39,607 nucleotides of DNA from Desulfobulbaceae bacterium (GTDB lineage Bacteria > Desulfobacterota > Desulfobulbia > Desulfobulbales > SURF-16), in the NCBI GenBank assembly GCA_020444175.1, contig JAHLLM010000048.1, positions 1 to 39,607 on the forward strand, in the 5' to 3' direction. Position numbers and translations under genes: made by a program. This document shows positions 8,780 through 17,349 of this stretch, in pieces. A model generated the notes under the pieces. It was not told the origin of the DNA. It worked only from the letters and a program-made list of their open reading frames with translations, and did not search any database. The stretch's first letter is position 1. The number at the start of each line of letters is the position of its first letter.

Positions 8780-8993
8780 CTCAACTTTCCGAGTTGACAT
8801 AACTCGTTGTTATTACATTGTAGGTTGGGTTAAATTCGTTTCATGCTACCAGAATTGTTGGGTTTTCGGTAGCAAGCAATAAGTAAAAAAGTTGAAAGAC
8901 CTATAACCCAACAAGAACAGAGGTTATTGGAAATTAACCCAACCTACAAATAACACCATAAATTAAGGCAATACATGAAGTCGGAAAGTTGAG
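8780..8993. repeat. R1 element (MITE-like), complete, 214 bp
   Basis: The ends are CTCAACTTTCCGA and, inverted, TCGGAAAGTTGAG. A second internal inverted pair is GTAGGTTGGGTTAA / TTAACCCAACCTAC. It carries no ORF of useful size. It is flanked by the direct repeat ATACAT at 8774-8779 and 8994-8999, a likely 6-bp target duplication. It differs from the copy at 28271-28484 at only about two positions. Confidence 0.9.
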
Positions 8994-9071
8994 ATACATC
9001 ATTATGTTTTCACATAAAAATACTTGCTTTGCCGTATGTCATTGCCACGGAGCGGAAAGAACACACAAGAG

Positions 9072-9094
9072 GGCTGATACTGATCGGTAATCAT
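9072..9094. repeat. Diverged R3 end
   Basis: GGCTGATACTGATCGGTAAT plus TCAT resembles the right end of R3 (GGCTGAAAT..GTTGGTAATCA). No matching left end is visible, so this is a remnant, perhaps disrupted by the R1 element just upstream. Confidence 0.45.
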
Positions 9095-9120
9095 ACATTA
9101 TAATAATATATGGTTATAAA

Positions 9121-9256
9121 CAATTCTCACTTAAAAATTACCACTTTCCGGTCGTCAAGTTTCCAATACTGGATTCCCGTTACCGCGGGAATGACATAAG
9201 CAAGCCCGCCGTCACTTCTGCGGTGGCGGGAGTCTAGAGGTTGGCTACTGAGATTG
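9121..9256. repeat. R2 element, 136 bp
   Basis: Terminal inverted repeats CAATTCTCA and TGAGATTG enclose an interior that contains two GC-rich inverted segments (ATTCCCG..CGGGAAT type). It is the reverse orientation of the copy at 34138-34273. A TATA tetranucleotide lies near both outer edges. It ends 37 bases before the start codon of the DsrC-like gene and so may contribute its promoter region. Confidence 0.8.
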
Positions 9257-9293
9257 TATAGAGGCAAATAATAATATGAAATGGAGAAAAACA

Positions 9294-9650
9294 ATGGACA
9301 ACATTCAATGCGGTAATAAATCAGTTGCTCTTGATGATGAAGGTTTCCTGGTCAATGAAAATGACTGGGACGAAGAGGTTGCAATGGCTCTGGCAAAACG
9401 GGAAGGCTTTGACGGACTTGACCAGGAGAAATTTGAGATCGTCGAGTTCATGCGAAACTATTATCGTAAATTTCATGCTTTTCCTATTCTGAATTATGTC
9501 TGCAAAAACTTGAAAGAACCCAGAAACTGCGTGAGCGAGGAATTTATCAATCCGATGAAAGCCTGGAAAATCGCCGGATTGCCTAAGCCTGACGGTATTG
9601 AATTCGTCGCACTGGACGGCAAACATTATGTTATGCAGGAATGCTGCTAA
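9294..9650 (+). CDS. DsrC/TusE-family protein with remodelled C-terminus
   Basis: This 118-aa protein matches the sulfur-carrier DsrC fold: DEEGFL-type N-terminus (ALDDEGFLVNENDW), EIVEFMRNYYRKFHAFP and KIAGLPKP near the end. In canonical DsrC the C-terminal arm carries two redox cysteines, one before KxAGLPKP and one two residues from the end (GCV). Here those positions are W91 and I102 (PKPDGIEF), and the protein runs on for 16 residues to a terminal Cys-Cys pair (C117, C118). C70 and C79 are further cysteines. It may thus be a regulatory or alternative sulfur-binding paralogue, not the DsrAB substrate. The ATG at 9294 is chosen for GGAG seven bases upstream. An ATG at 9276 is also in frame. 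Confidence 0.88.
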   Translation: MDNIQCGNKSVALDDEGFLVNENDWDEEVAMALAKREGFDGLDQEKFEIVEFMRNYYRKFHAFPILNYVCKNLKEPRNCVSEEFINPMKAWKIAGLPKPDGIEFVALDGKHYVMQECC

Positions 9651-9781
9651 TGTCATTGTTAATTGACTCATGACGAATGCTGTAGGCCGGGAAACCCTTT
9701 CCTCACAAAACAAGTCGCTATAATTGAGGTACGGGACCTGGATGAACTCATCTCTCTTTCGGGAAAAAATAAAAAGGAAAC

Positions 9782-10204
9782 ATGATGCTCGTTCCAGATG
9801 TACTCTTTTCTTTCATCATTGCCTTGATCGGCAGCTTCGTTGCAGCCCTGGTTCTACGCAAGGGCATGCCGCGAAAAGGATTCTGGTTGTTTTTTCTTGT
9901 TATTTTTCTGGCGACTTGGGCCGGTGGGGTGTGGGGAAGGTCTTCGGTTGAATCCTGGGTGTCGAAAACCTGGCTGCCCTTCCTTGTTTCCGGCGTCATT
10001 TCTGCGCTTGTTTTTTCGTGGCTGGCACCGGGCAGGCCATCAGTTGATAGAGACTCTGTCCTCGATAAAAAGGAAACCATGGAAATGCTTGAAGAGATCG
10101 AACAGCAAAGGGAAATGGAGGAACTGGCGTATATCACGGTCAATATCTTTTTCTGGGTAGTCGTTATTCTTCTGCTTGGTGCCATCGTGCTGAGATACAT
10201 ATAA
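9782..10204 (+). CDS. Small integral membrane protein, unknown function
   Basis: This 140-aa protein has hydrophobic segments at about residues 5-25, 33-50, 65-83 and 118-138. An acidic, Glu-rich cytoplasmic stretch (KKETMEMLEEIEQQREMEEL) lies before the last helix. I recognise no family. AAGGAAAC precedes the ATG. It lies 236 bases upstream of ftsH with an R4 element between, so shared transcription is uncertain. Confidence 0.75.
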   Translation: MMLVPDVLFSFIIALIGSFVAALVLRKGMPRKGFWLFFLVIFLATWAGGVWGRSSVESWVSKTWLPFLVSGVISALVFSWLAPGRPSVDRDSVLDKKETMEMLEEIEQQREMEELAYITVNIFFWVVVILLLGAIVLRYI

Positions 10205-10253
10205 AGACTGATGGTATCTATTCAGCGAAGGCTCGAAATGGGCCTCAACTCCA

Positions 10254-10364
10254 GGTCGTAATTATTCAGATGTGCCTTAGATTTGGACAGGTAAGCGCAA
10301 CGAAGTGGAGACTCCGAGCAGGCCTGATCGTTCAAAGATGAGGTGCAGCTGAATAATTACGCCT
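10254..10364. repeat. R4 inverted-repeat element
   Basis: CGTAATTATTCAG at 10257-10269 is the exact reverse complement of CTGAATAATTACG at 10349-10361. The arms extend imperfectly outward and inward (GATGTGCC / GAGGTGC). Related half-copies appear at 8434-8475 and near 35820-35846. Confidence 0.65.
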
Positions 10365-10439
10365 GATGAAGGTATTTGTTGCAGATATTGTGAAAAAATA
10401 TGCCGCCTTGTTGTGGGACTTCGGAAAAAGGTGAAAGAA

Positions 10440-12353
10440 ATGCCGACAGGAAAAAAAACTCAGCCGCCAAAAGAAATCAACTGGCAATCACTGCTGTGGC
10501 TGGTTTTAATCATATTTGTGATAAGTAACACCATCCAGTTCCTTTTTTATAATGATCATACAGATGAAATATCCTACTCAAAATTCAAACAGGATCTGGC
10601 CCAGGGGCTGGTCAGTGAAGTTGTCATAGACGGAGAAAGACTGACCGGCACCTATGAAAAAACAGGAGATTCGGAGGGGCGCAAGGAAACTCAAGGAAAA
10701 AACGAGAAAAACAGTCGGAAATTTATCACCGTGCTTCCCCCCTTCGACGATCCAAAACTTATTGAACTCCTAGGCGATGAGAAAATATCGGTTGTCGCCA
10801 GACCCCAGCAGAATTCAACGCTGTGGACCGTGCTCATCACTCTGCTGCCCTGGCTTCTCATTATTGGTTTTTTTGTCTACATCAACAAAAAAATGCGTCA
10901 GAACATGGGAGGGGGCGGCGGACCTTTAGGAATCGGCAAATCAAAAGCAAAACTCTATCGCAAATCAAAGGAAGAGACAACCTTTAATGAAGTCGCGGGG
11001 TTGGAGAATGCCAAAAAAGAATTACAGGAGATCATTGAATTTTTAAAAACCCCGGAGAAATTTCATTCTCTGGGAGGCGAGCTGCCCAAAGGCATCATGC
11101 TGGTCGGACCGCCGGGCATCGGTAAAACTCTGCTGGCAAAGGCAACGGCCGGTGAGGCGGAGGTACCTTTTTACAGCATCAGCGGCTCCGAGTTTATCGA
11201 GATGTTTGTCGGTGTCGGCGCCTCCCGGGTGCGTAATATGTTTAAAAACGCCAAAAAGAATGCGCCTTCCATTATTTTTATCGATGAAATTGATTCCATC
11301 GGCAGGATTCGGGGCAGTGGGCTCGGTGGCGGCCATGACGAACGGGAGCAAACGCTCAACCAGATTCTTTCGGAAATGGACGGTTTTTCAACAGATGATC
11401 CTGTTGTCGTTATTGCCGCTACCAATCGGCCGGATGTGCTTGATCCTGCCCTTGTGAGACCCGGCCGATTTGATCGGCAGATCAGCCTGGACCTCCCCCA
11501 GAAGAAGGCGCGGTTTGAAATTCTCAAACTGCACACAAGCAAGATTCCTCTGGCCGGCAATATTGATCTTGAAAAAATTGCTGCGGCCACCGTCGGATTT
11601 TCAGGCGCCGACTTGCGAAATCTTGTCAATGAAGCCGCCCTGCTGGCAGCACGCAAAGGCAAAAAAAAAGTTGATGAGCTGGATTTTGATCAGGGGCGTG
11701 ACAAAATACTGCTTGGCCTGGAGCGTGAAGATCATCTCAGCGATAAGGAAAAAAGGATCGTCGCCTATCATGAATCCGGCCATGCCCTTGTTGCACTTTT
11801 ATCGCCCAACGCCGACCCCCTGAAGAAAGTCACCATTATTCCCCGCGGACGTTCCCTGGGTGCAACGGAACAGCTGCCTGTTGAGGACCGTCATAATTTC
11901 GGCCGCCAATATCTTTTTGACAGGCTCTGCATCATGCTGGGCGGTCATGCCGCTGAAAAAGTGATTTATGATGAAGCAACATCCGGTGCTGGTGATGATC
12001 TGAAAAAAGCAACAGAGCTGGCACGCCGCATGATCTGTCAATGGGGTATGAGCGAAAGACTGGGGCCTGTATTTTTCTCCCGTGGCGAACCCCATCCTTT
12101 TCTGGGACGGGAATTGAGTGAAGAAAAAAATTTCAGTGATGAAACAGCCCGCATTATTGATGAAGAAATCTTATCGCTGTTACGACAGGCCCAGAAAAAG
12201 GCCCAGGAGATCCTGGGGGAAAACCGACAGAAGCTGGACTCCCTGGCTGAGAAACTTATTGAGTGCGAATCGCTTACCGACCGAGAAATTGATGACCTGC
12301 TGCAAAGAGATCATGAGCAGGGAAATGAAAATAAATCCATGGAGAACTCATGA
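10440..12353 (+). CDS. ftsH: ATP-dependent zinc metalloprotease FtsH
   Basis: This 637-aa membrane AAA+ protease degrades membrane and regulatory proteins. It has an N-terminal transmembrane helix (about 18-37), a periplasmic FtsH-ext region, a second helix (about 128-147) and a Gly-rich linker. The AAA core has Walker A GPPGIGKT (223-230; the usual Thr is Ile), Walker B IIFIDEID and the second region of homology ([21 protein letters not shown]). The protease domain has HESGH at 444-448 and the zinc-ligand region SGAGDD at 516-520. The ATG at 10440 is chosen for AAGG about eight bases upstream; a GTG at 10413 is in frame. Its last codons overlap the start of the flavoprotein gene (ATGA). Confidence 0.95.
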   Translation: MPTGKKTQPPKEINWQSLLWLVLIIFVISNTIQFLFYNDHTDEISYSKFKQDLAQGLVSEVVIDGERLTGTYEKTGDSEGRKETQGKNEKNSRKFITVLPPFDDPKLIELLGDEKISVVARPQQNSTLWTVLITLLPWLLIIGFFVYINKKMRQNMGGGGGPLGIGKSKAKLYRKSKEETTFNEVAGLENAKKELQEIIEFLKTPEKFHSLGGELPKGIMLVGPPGIGKTLLAKATAGEAEVPFYSISGSEFIEMFVGVGASRVRNMFKNAKKNAPSIIFIDEIDSIGRIRGSGLGGGHDEREQTLNQILSEMDGFSTDDPVVVIAATNRPDVLDPALVRPGRFDRQISLDLPQKKARFEILKLHTSKIPLAGNIDLEKIAAATVGFSGADLRNLVNEAALLAARKGKKKVDELDFDQGRDKILLGLEREDHLSDKEKRIVAYHESGHALVALLSPNADPLKKVTIIPRGRSLGATEQLPVEDRHNFGRQYLFDRLCIMLGGHAAEKVIYDEATSGAGDDLKKATELARRMICQWGMSERLGPVFFSRGEPHPFLGRELSEEKNFSDETARIIDEEILSLLRQAQKKAQEILGENRQKLDSLAEKLIECESLTDREIDDLLQRDHEQGNENKSMENS

Positions 12354-13768
12354 AACAAAAAGCAAGGATCGTCATAATCGGGCTCGGCAGCGCCGGTCTT
12401 TCAGCCTTGGGTGAAGTAAAAAAAATCACCGATGATTTTCTGCTCATCCAGCAGGGACCCTATGGAACGAGTTGCGCCCGTTCCGCCTGCATGCCGACCA
12501 AAACCCTCATAGAGGTGGCCGACGCCTTTCATCGGAGAAAAATCATGGCCGCCCGAGGTGTGTCCGGCACAGAGGGGCTCTGGATGGACCCGGCAGCAGC
12601 CCTCGGCTATGTCAGGAAGCTGCGGGATGCTTTTGTCGGCGGCATGGTCGATTCAACCGACAGATACAAAGAAAAAATTATTCATGAGAATGCCTTTTTT
12701 CTGGAACCCACCATTATCAAGGCCGGCGACATAACCGTTGAAGCTGAGCGTGTCATTATCGCCACCGGTTCGCGTCCGTTCTATCCTGAATCGTGGAAAG
12801 AGTTCGATGATCTGTTACTGAGCACCGAAGATATGGTTGAGCAGCGGGATTTGCCCCGGCGCATGGCAGTTATCGGCCTGGGACCGGCAGGGATTGAATA
12901 TGCGCAGGCGTTGAGCAGGCTTGGCCTCCATATTGCCGCTTTTGATGCCTCTTCAACCCTGGCAGGTATATCGGACCCAGAGGTCAATAAGGCGACAATT
13001 GATATTTTAAAGGAAGAATTTCCCATTGTACTGGATGAAAAAGTGGAAATAATGCGGAAAGGAGAAGGGCTTGTCGTTCAAGCCGGAGAGCAGAAAACAA
13101 CTGTACCGAAAGCCTTAGTGGCAATTGGTCGGAAGCCGAACATTGAGGGTCTCGGTCTGGAAAAAATAGGTGTTGCGACAAACGAAAGGGGGCTCCCCGA
13201 TTTTTCCAGGCAGACCATGCAGATTGAGGATTTACCCATATTCATTGCAGGTGATGTTAATGACGATGCAGCCATACTTCATGAGGCCATTGATGAAGGC
13301 CATATCGCCGGATTTAATGCAGCACGGGACAAAAAACATTGCTTTAAGCGCCGTGTTCCGCTGGCCATCACCTTTACCGATCCCAATATTGCGGCAGTGG
13401 GCAGGACCTACCGTGAGCTGAAAGGCGAAGATTTTGTAATTGGTCGATATGATTTCAGCAAACAGTCACGGGCCCGTATGTCGGGTGTCAATAAAGGATT
13501 ACTGCGAATATATGCCGGAGAGAAAGACGGGGTCGTGCTGGGTGCGGAAATGGCGGCACCCTCCGGCGAACACCTGGCTCATTTACTGGCCATGGCCATA
13601 GACCGGAAAATGACCGTCTTTGACATGCTTACTTTACCGTTTTATCATCCAACCATTGAAGAGGGACTGCGGACTGCAATCAGGGATGCAGGCAAAAAAC
13701 TTTCCTGCTCCCCCGAAGAAACGGTATTACTTCTCTGCCGCAGCACTCCGGACGATTTCCTGTGTTAA
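12350..13768 (+). CDS. Dihydrolipoamide dehydrogenase-like flavoprotein disulfide reductase
   Basis: This 472-aa pyridine nucleotide-disulfide oxidoreductase has an FAD-binding GLGSAGLSAL near the N-terminus. The redox pair is C42 and C47 (SCARSACMPTK, the CxxxxC of the Lpd/mercuric reductase group). It also has an NAD-binding GLGPAGIEYAQALSRLG, the FAD site FIAGDVNDD and the active-site base pair H433/E438 (FYHPTIEE). Its active-site context is not the usual GGTCLNVGCIPSK, so lipoamide may not be the substrate. It overlaps ftsH by four bases, implying translational coupling. The last residues run to within a few bases of an IS66 remnant, so the extreme C-terminus may have been altered. Confidence 0.9.
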   Translation: MKQKARIVIIGLGSAGLSALGEVKKITDDFLLIQQGPYGTSCARSACMPTKTLIEVADAFHRRKIMAARGVSGTEGLWMDPAAALGYVRKLRDAFVGGMVDSTDRYKEKIIHENAFFLEPTIIKAGDITVEAERVIIATGSRPFYPESWKEFDDLLLSTEDMVEQRDLPRRMAVIGLGPAGIEYAQALSRLGLHIAAFDASSTLAGISDPEVNKATIDILKEEFPIVLDEKVEIMRKGEGLVVQAGEQKTTVPKALVAIGRKPNIEGLGLEKIGVATNERGLPDFSRQTMQIEDLPIFIAGDVNDDAAILHEAIDEGHIAGFNAARDKKHCFKRRVPLAITFTDPNIAAVGRTYRELKGEDFVIGRYDFSKQSRARMSGVNKGLLRIYAGEKDGVVLGAEMAAPSGEHLAHLLAMAIDRKMTVFDMLTLPFYHPTIEEGLRTAIRDAGKKLSCSPEETVLLLCRSTPDDFLC

Positions 13769-13774
13769 GGATGA

Positions 13775-14626
13775 TCCTGCAAAAATAAGCACAGCCCAAA
13801 CAAGAAGAAAAAAGCCAAGGGCCAAGGTAGAAACGGGGCATACGATTACAACGAAGCCCAAAAGGTTCCTGTCGTCCATACAACCTTGCAGCATTGCGGG
13901 CCTTGCCCTTTATGTGACGATGGCAAACTGTATCGGCAGTTATCTCCCCGCGTGGTTGTTCGAATTAAGGGTGCCGCACCTCTGCAGGCCACTGTCTATG
14001 AGCTGGAAAAGCTGCGCTGCAATATCTGCGGCAAGGTCTTCACTGCAGACTTACCAGAAGATGCCGGTTCACAGAAATATGATGAAACTGCTGCAGCCAT
14101 GGCGGCCCTACTGCGCTATGGCTCCGGCTTTCCCCTAAACCGGATTGCCAGGTTGCAGGCTGCTATGGGAATACCTCTTCCAGCCTCTACTCGGTGGGAG
14201 ATGAGCGAAGGCCTGGCGGACCTGACTCATCCAGTTTACCCGGCTCTCATCAGGCAGGGGGTTCAATCAGATGTTATCCACAACGATGATACCCACATGA
14301 AAGCCTAGCAGGCTGTTGAAAAATGTAGCGAGCGTAGCGGAGACAAGGAAAAATAAGGCGAAAAAGCACAGTTTACATGGAGTAAATGAGCATTTTGAGC
14401 CGAATTTTGACGCAGTATCAGCAAGCGCAGTAGTTTTTCAACAGCCTGCTAGGAATTGATGGCACCTGACGAGGATAAGCCGGGACGTACCGGAGTCTTC
14501 ACCTCCGGCATACTTGCTGTCCATGGGCAACGCAAGACAGCTTTATTCTTTACTGGAAGAAAACACGCAGGAGAGAATCGGGCAACCCTTCTGGCTCATA
14601 GAAGAAAACCGATTAAAAGATCCTAG
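13775..14626 (+). pseudogene. IS66-family transposase (TnpC) remnant, split by R6
   Basis: An open frame without a start codon begins near 13775 (KKKAKGQGRNGAYDY). It shows the zinc-finger-like CPLCDDGKLYRQ and LRCNICGKVFTADLP, the KYDETAAAMAALLRYGSG block and the catalytic HNDDTHMKA. After the 142-bp R6 insertion the same frame resumes as ELMAPDEDKPGRTGVFTSG and FFTGRKHAGEN before a stop at 14624. This order is diagnostic of IS66 transposases. The N-terminus, most of the C-terminus and the accessory tnpA/tnpB genes are absent. One TAG codon remains even if R6 is removed. Confidence 0.85.
14308..14449. repeat. R6 MITE-like element inside IS66 remnant
   Basis: Perfect 16-bp terminal inverted repeats GCAGGCTGTTGAAAAA / TTTTTCAACAGCCTGC are flanked on both sides by TA (within CTAG), consistent with a TA target duplication as made by IS630/Tc1-like transposases. 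The interior has no significant ORF. It interrupts the transposase right after the DDTHMKA motif. Confidence 0.85.
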
Positions 14627-14753
14627 ACAATTTTCCCCTGAATTGCAAATCGAGGCGACGGCCACTTTAATCCAGCACGATGCTCTCCATCCTGTCCGGC
14701 AGGAAAAAATCTTGTTCGATGATAAACAATTCCTAAAGCACTTAAAGATATTT

Positions 14754-14976
14754 TTGATTACCACTCATTTTCAGCCAAGGTTATAGTTGTATGTTAATTT
14801 TTCTTGTCATCTCGGTGTGTCACAAGCTCGTTTACCGGAACGGATGTGAGAAATTTTTATTGCGGTGGAGTCAGATTTCTCACATCCGTTCGAAATGACG
14901 ACATTGGTCGTATTATAGACAAGTCATTAGGTTACATGCAAATTGGCAACTATGGCTGAAAATGAGTGGTAATCAC
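14754..14976. repeat. R3 element, complete, 223 bp
   Basis: The ends are TTGATTACCACTCATTTTC and, inverted, GAAAATGAGTGGTAATCAC. The direct repeat AAAGATATTT lies on both sides (14744-14753 and 14977-14986), a likely 10-bp target duplication. The interior contains the inverted segment around CACATCCGTTC. No ORF of useful size is present. Confidence 0.85.
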
Positions 14977-15055
14977 AAAGATATTTGGAAGAGAGTTTTT
15001 CCACAGTTGCAGGCACAAGAAGCTGTTTTTGAGAAAAAAGGTGATTTACATATCG

Positions 15056-15071
15056 TGGCACTTTTCTTGAA
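15056..15071 (+). promoter_or_regulatory. Candidate sigma-54 promoter of the sulfur operon
   Basis: TGGCACTTTTCTTGAA has a perfect -24 half and correct spacing to TTG, with A in place of C in the -12 half. It lies about 100 bases before the rhodanese start codon. Confidence 0.35.
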
Positions 15072-15172
15072 AGTTTGAAAAATCATTGCTTACAAAACAG
15101 AACAATATACAGCGCCTGATCTTAAATAATCATCATCAAAAAACTATCCTCATTCAAAGTGGAGGGAAAACA

Positions 15173-16276
15173 ATGGATATGGATAAGGAGAAAAGAGCAC
15201 GATATGGAGTTATTGCGGGGCTTCTCGTGCTCGCCGCTGTCTGGATGTTTTATGCGTCTGGAACCAGGGCTGACGAGGGTAAATTTCCAGCTTCTGAGTT
15301 TATTGCCTCTTCCCAATGGCTTCTTGAGCATGCTAAGGACCCAACCGTCCTTGTGGTTGATGTAAGGGACAAAAAAGACAAGGATATGGTTTTTATTGAC
15401 AATGCTATTTCCTTACCGTGGAAACTCTTTCGTTACAATGACGGGGCGCGGGGTATTGCCGAAGCCTTCGTCGGTTACTCCAGAGCCCAGGAGATTCTAG
15501 GCAGCCATGGAGTTTCCAGAAGCGACAGCATCGTTTTGTATGATTCCGTAAAAGAAGATGGGGGTGCAACTGCGTCCTATGTCTTCTGGGTGCTTGATCT
15601 CCTGGGACACAAAAAAATAAAAATCCTTGACCGCGGCATAGATGGTTGGATAGCTGCCGGCGGCGCCACAACATCTTCCCCGAGAGTTCTTCAGTCAATC
15701 CTTTACCAGGCACACCCGGGCCAAATAAAACTTCGTCCCTGGAAAAACGGTGATTTTATTGCAATGCGACTGGGAGATCCCCACTATCAATTGCTTGATG
15801 TTCGATCCCGTGAAGAATATCTGGGGCAGAAACCCAATGTAGGACTGGACGGCAATATCTTGAATATGGGACATATACCAACAGCGTATAATGTTGATTA
15901 CCGGCTGAACTGGAGCAGCCCTGAAGAAAAAGCTATCCGTTCCTATACGGAACTGCTTTCAATATATAAAGGGATTGATCCTGAAAAGGCAGTAATCGTG
16001 TACTGCCATTCAGGGAGACGCAGCTCCTTCAGTTATTTTATTCTCAGGGCCATGGGGTTCACGGATCTTATTCTTTATGAGTTGTCCTGGAATGAATGGG
16101 GCAACAAAGAGTATTTTTATCCAGCAGAAACAAAAGAGAACACGATTAAAAGTGACAGGTTGCCGATAGTCGGTGGTCTGGAAGGCTCCCGCCCCCGGGC
16201 CACTCAAAGCCAAAAAACCGCAGAGTCCGGAAAATTGGAGCCCATGAAGGGTGGCTATATTTCTTGTGGAGGGTGA
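15173..16276 (+). CDS. Membrane-anchored double-rhodanese sulfurtransferase
   Basis: This 367-aa protein has an N-terminal signal anchor (about residues 11-30, GVIAGLLVLAAVWMFYASG) followed by two rhodanese domains (about 40-165 and 185-320) in the extracytoplasm. The first domain lacks a catalytic Cys (YDSVKEDGGATA at the loop). The second has the persulfide-forming Cys in VYCHSGRRSS. The tail ends in YISCGG, adding another Cys. The ATG at 15173 has GGAGGG six bases upstream; a longer frame from 15086 is open but lacks such a site. It is the first gene of an operon with two YeeE/YedE genes, suggesting it moves sulfane sulfur or thiosulfate-derived sulfur to or from the transporter. Confidence 0.9.
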   Translation: MDMDKEKRARYGVIAGLLVLAAVWMFYASGTRADEGKFPASEFIASSQWLLEHAKDPTVLVVDVRDKKDKDMVFIDNAISLPWKLFRYNDGARGIAEAFVGYSRAQEILGSHGVSRSDSIVLYDSVKEDGGATASYVFWVLDLLGHKKIKILDRGIDGWIAAGGATTSSPRVLQSILYQAHPGQIKLRPWKNGDFIAMRLGDPHYQLLDVRSREEYLGQKPNVGLDGNILNMGHIPTAYNVDYRLNWSSPEEKAIRSYTELLSIYKGIDPEKAVIVYCHSGRRSSFSYFILRAMGFTDLILYELSWNEWGNKEYFYPAETKENTIKSDRLPIVGGLEGSRPRATQSQKTAESGKLEPMKGGYISCGG

Positions 16277-16280
16277 AATA

Positions 16281-16796
16281 ATGAACCAAGACAATAAGTC
16301 TCCATACTGGCAAGTACTGCCTGCGGCCATAGCTCTTGCCGGAATCATTGTGTATATTTTTGCCACATTTGGCCCACCTGCCTCATCAAGTGGCTTTGTC
16401 TCCACTTTAAAAGGGTTTCTCAACTATTTTGCACCTGATTATATCTCTAATAAAGAGCATTACCTAATGATTCCCGGACCCGGATCATGGCTTATGAGTT
16501 TTGTTATCGGCATGGCCATCGGCGGGTTTATCGGCGGAAGAACTTTTTCCAAAAAAGTTGAAGATGTCCCGAAGGTATGGGTAGATCGTTTCGGAGATTC
16601 CCGACCTAAAAGATATGCCGCAACTTTTTTAGGTGGTTTTCTCATTCTTTTTTCCTCGCGAATGGCCGGAGGCTGCACTTTAGGTCTTTTTATTTCCGGT
16701 AGCACGCAGCTTGCCTTAAGCGGCATCTATTTTGGAGCGGTAATATTCGCCGCTGCCATGTTGACTTCGCGGCTGGTATACGGACAACAGAAATAA
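16281..16796 (+). CDS. YeeE/YedE family sulfur transporter, first half
   Basis: This 171-aa membrane protein has about four hydrophobic segments and the family signature FSSRMAGGCTLGLFISGSTQLALSG, whose Cys is typical of the YeeE/TsuA thiosulfate channels. YeeE proteins are often encoded as two half-size polypeptides, as here. GGAGGG precedes the ATG at 16281, four bases after the rhodanese stop. An earlier in-frame ATG at 16251 lies inside that gene. Confidence 0.88.
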   Translation: MNQDNKSPYWQVLPAAIALAGIIVYIFATFGPPASSSGFVSTLKGFLNYFAPDYISNKEHYLMIPGPGSWLMSFVIGMAIGGFIGGRTFSKKVEDVPKVWVDRFGDSRPKRYAATFLGGFLILFSSRMAGGCTLGLFISGSTQLALSGIYFGAVIFAAAMLTSRLVYGQQK

Positions 16797-16811
16797 TCAG
16801 GAGGAAAAGTA

Positions 16812-17349
16812 ATGACAGATGTTTTTCTTGGTCTTTTTTCAGGTATTTTTTTTTGGTTTTATTATCCAACGTATTGGTGCCACTAACCCCCACAAAATGG
16901 CCAAGGCCCATCTGATGAAAGATCCGGCTATTCCACAGTTCATGTTGCTGGCTATTGTTTTTTCAGCAATCGGTCTCTTTGGTCTTCAGGCAACGGGCAT
17001 CGACAAAACAGTAATACTGCCGACCAGCCTTGTGGCCACGAGCCTGGCAGCTATTATCTTTGGAATGGGCTGGGGACTGGCAGGATATTGCCCGGGAACC
17101 TGCTGGGCTGCCATGGGAGAAGGACGGATGGATGCGGTCTTCGCTTTCTTTGGCGGCCTTCTCGGAACGGCAATTTTTGCTCATTTTCATGAATGGATAA
17201 TTCCCCGGCTGTACATGCCGACAAATATCGGCCGGCTGACCCTGGCCGATATCGCAGGTAACAAATATATTGGTTTGATCATACTGCTTATCCTTTTTAT
17301 CGGCGGCGTATGGACCATCAACAAGTATTGGGGACATGAAAAAAATTGA
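16812..17349 (+). CDS. YeeE/YedE family sulfur transporter, second half, with T9 frameshift
   Basis: From the ATG at 16812, preceded by CAGGAGG, the reading is MTDVFLGLFSGIFF and then fails at a run of nine T (16846-16854), meeting a stop after about ten more codons. Removing one T joins this start to the long frame FGFIIQRIGATNPHKMAKAH and gives a normal half-size YeeE protein of about 178 aa. That protein has LAGYCPGTCWAAMGEGR (two Cys) and four or five membrane segments. Starting at the alternative ATG 16819 gives the long frame directly but with poor ribosome-site spacing. Slippage on the T tract, phase variation or a sequence error are all possible. Confidence 0.8.

Noticed and set aside
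14514-14786. 90-codon ORF downstream of the IS66 remnant
   Set aside because: Its first part overlaps the recoverable IS66 frame in another phase and its end runs into the R3 element; most likely non-coding.
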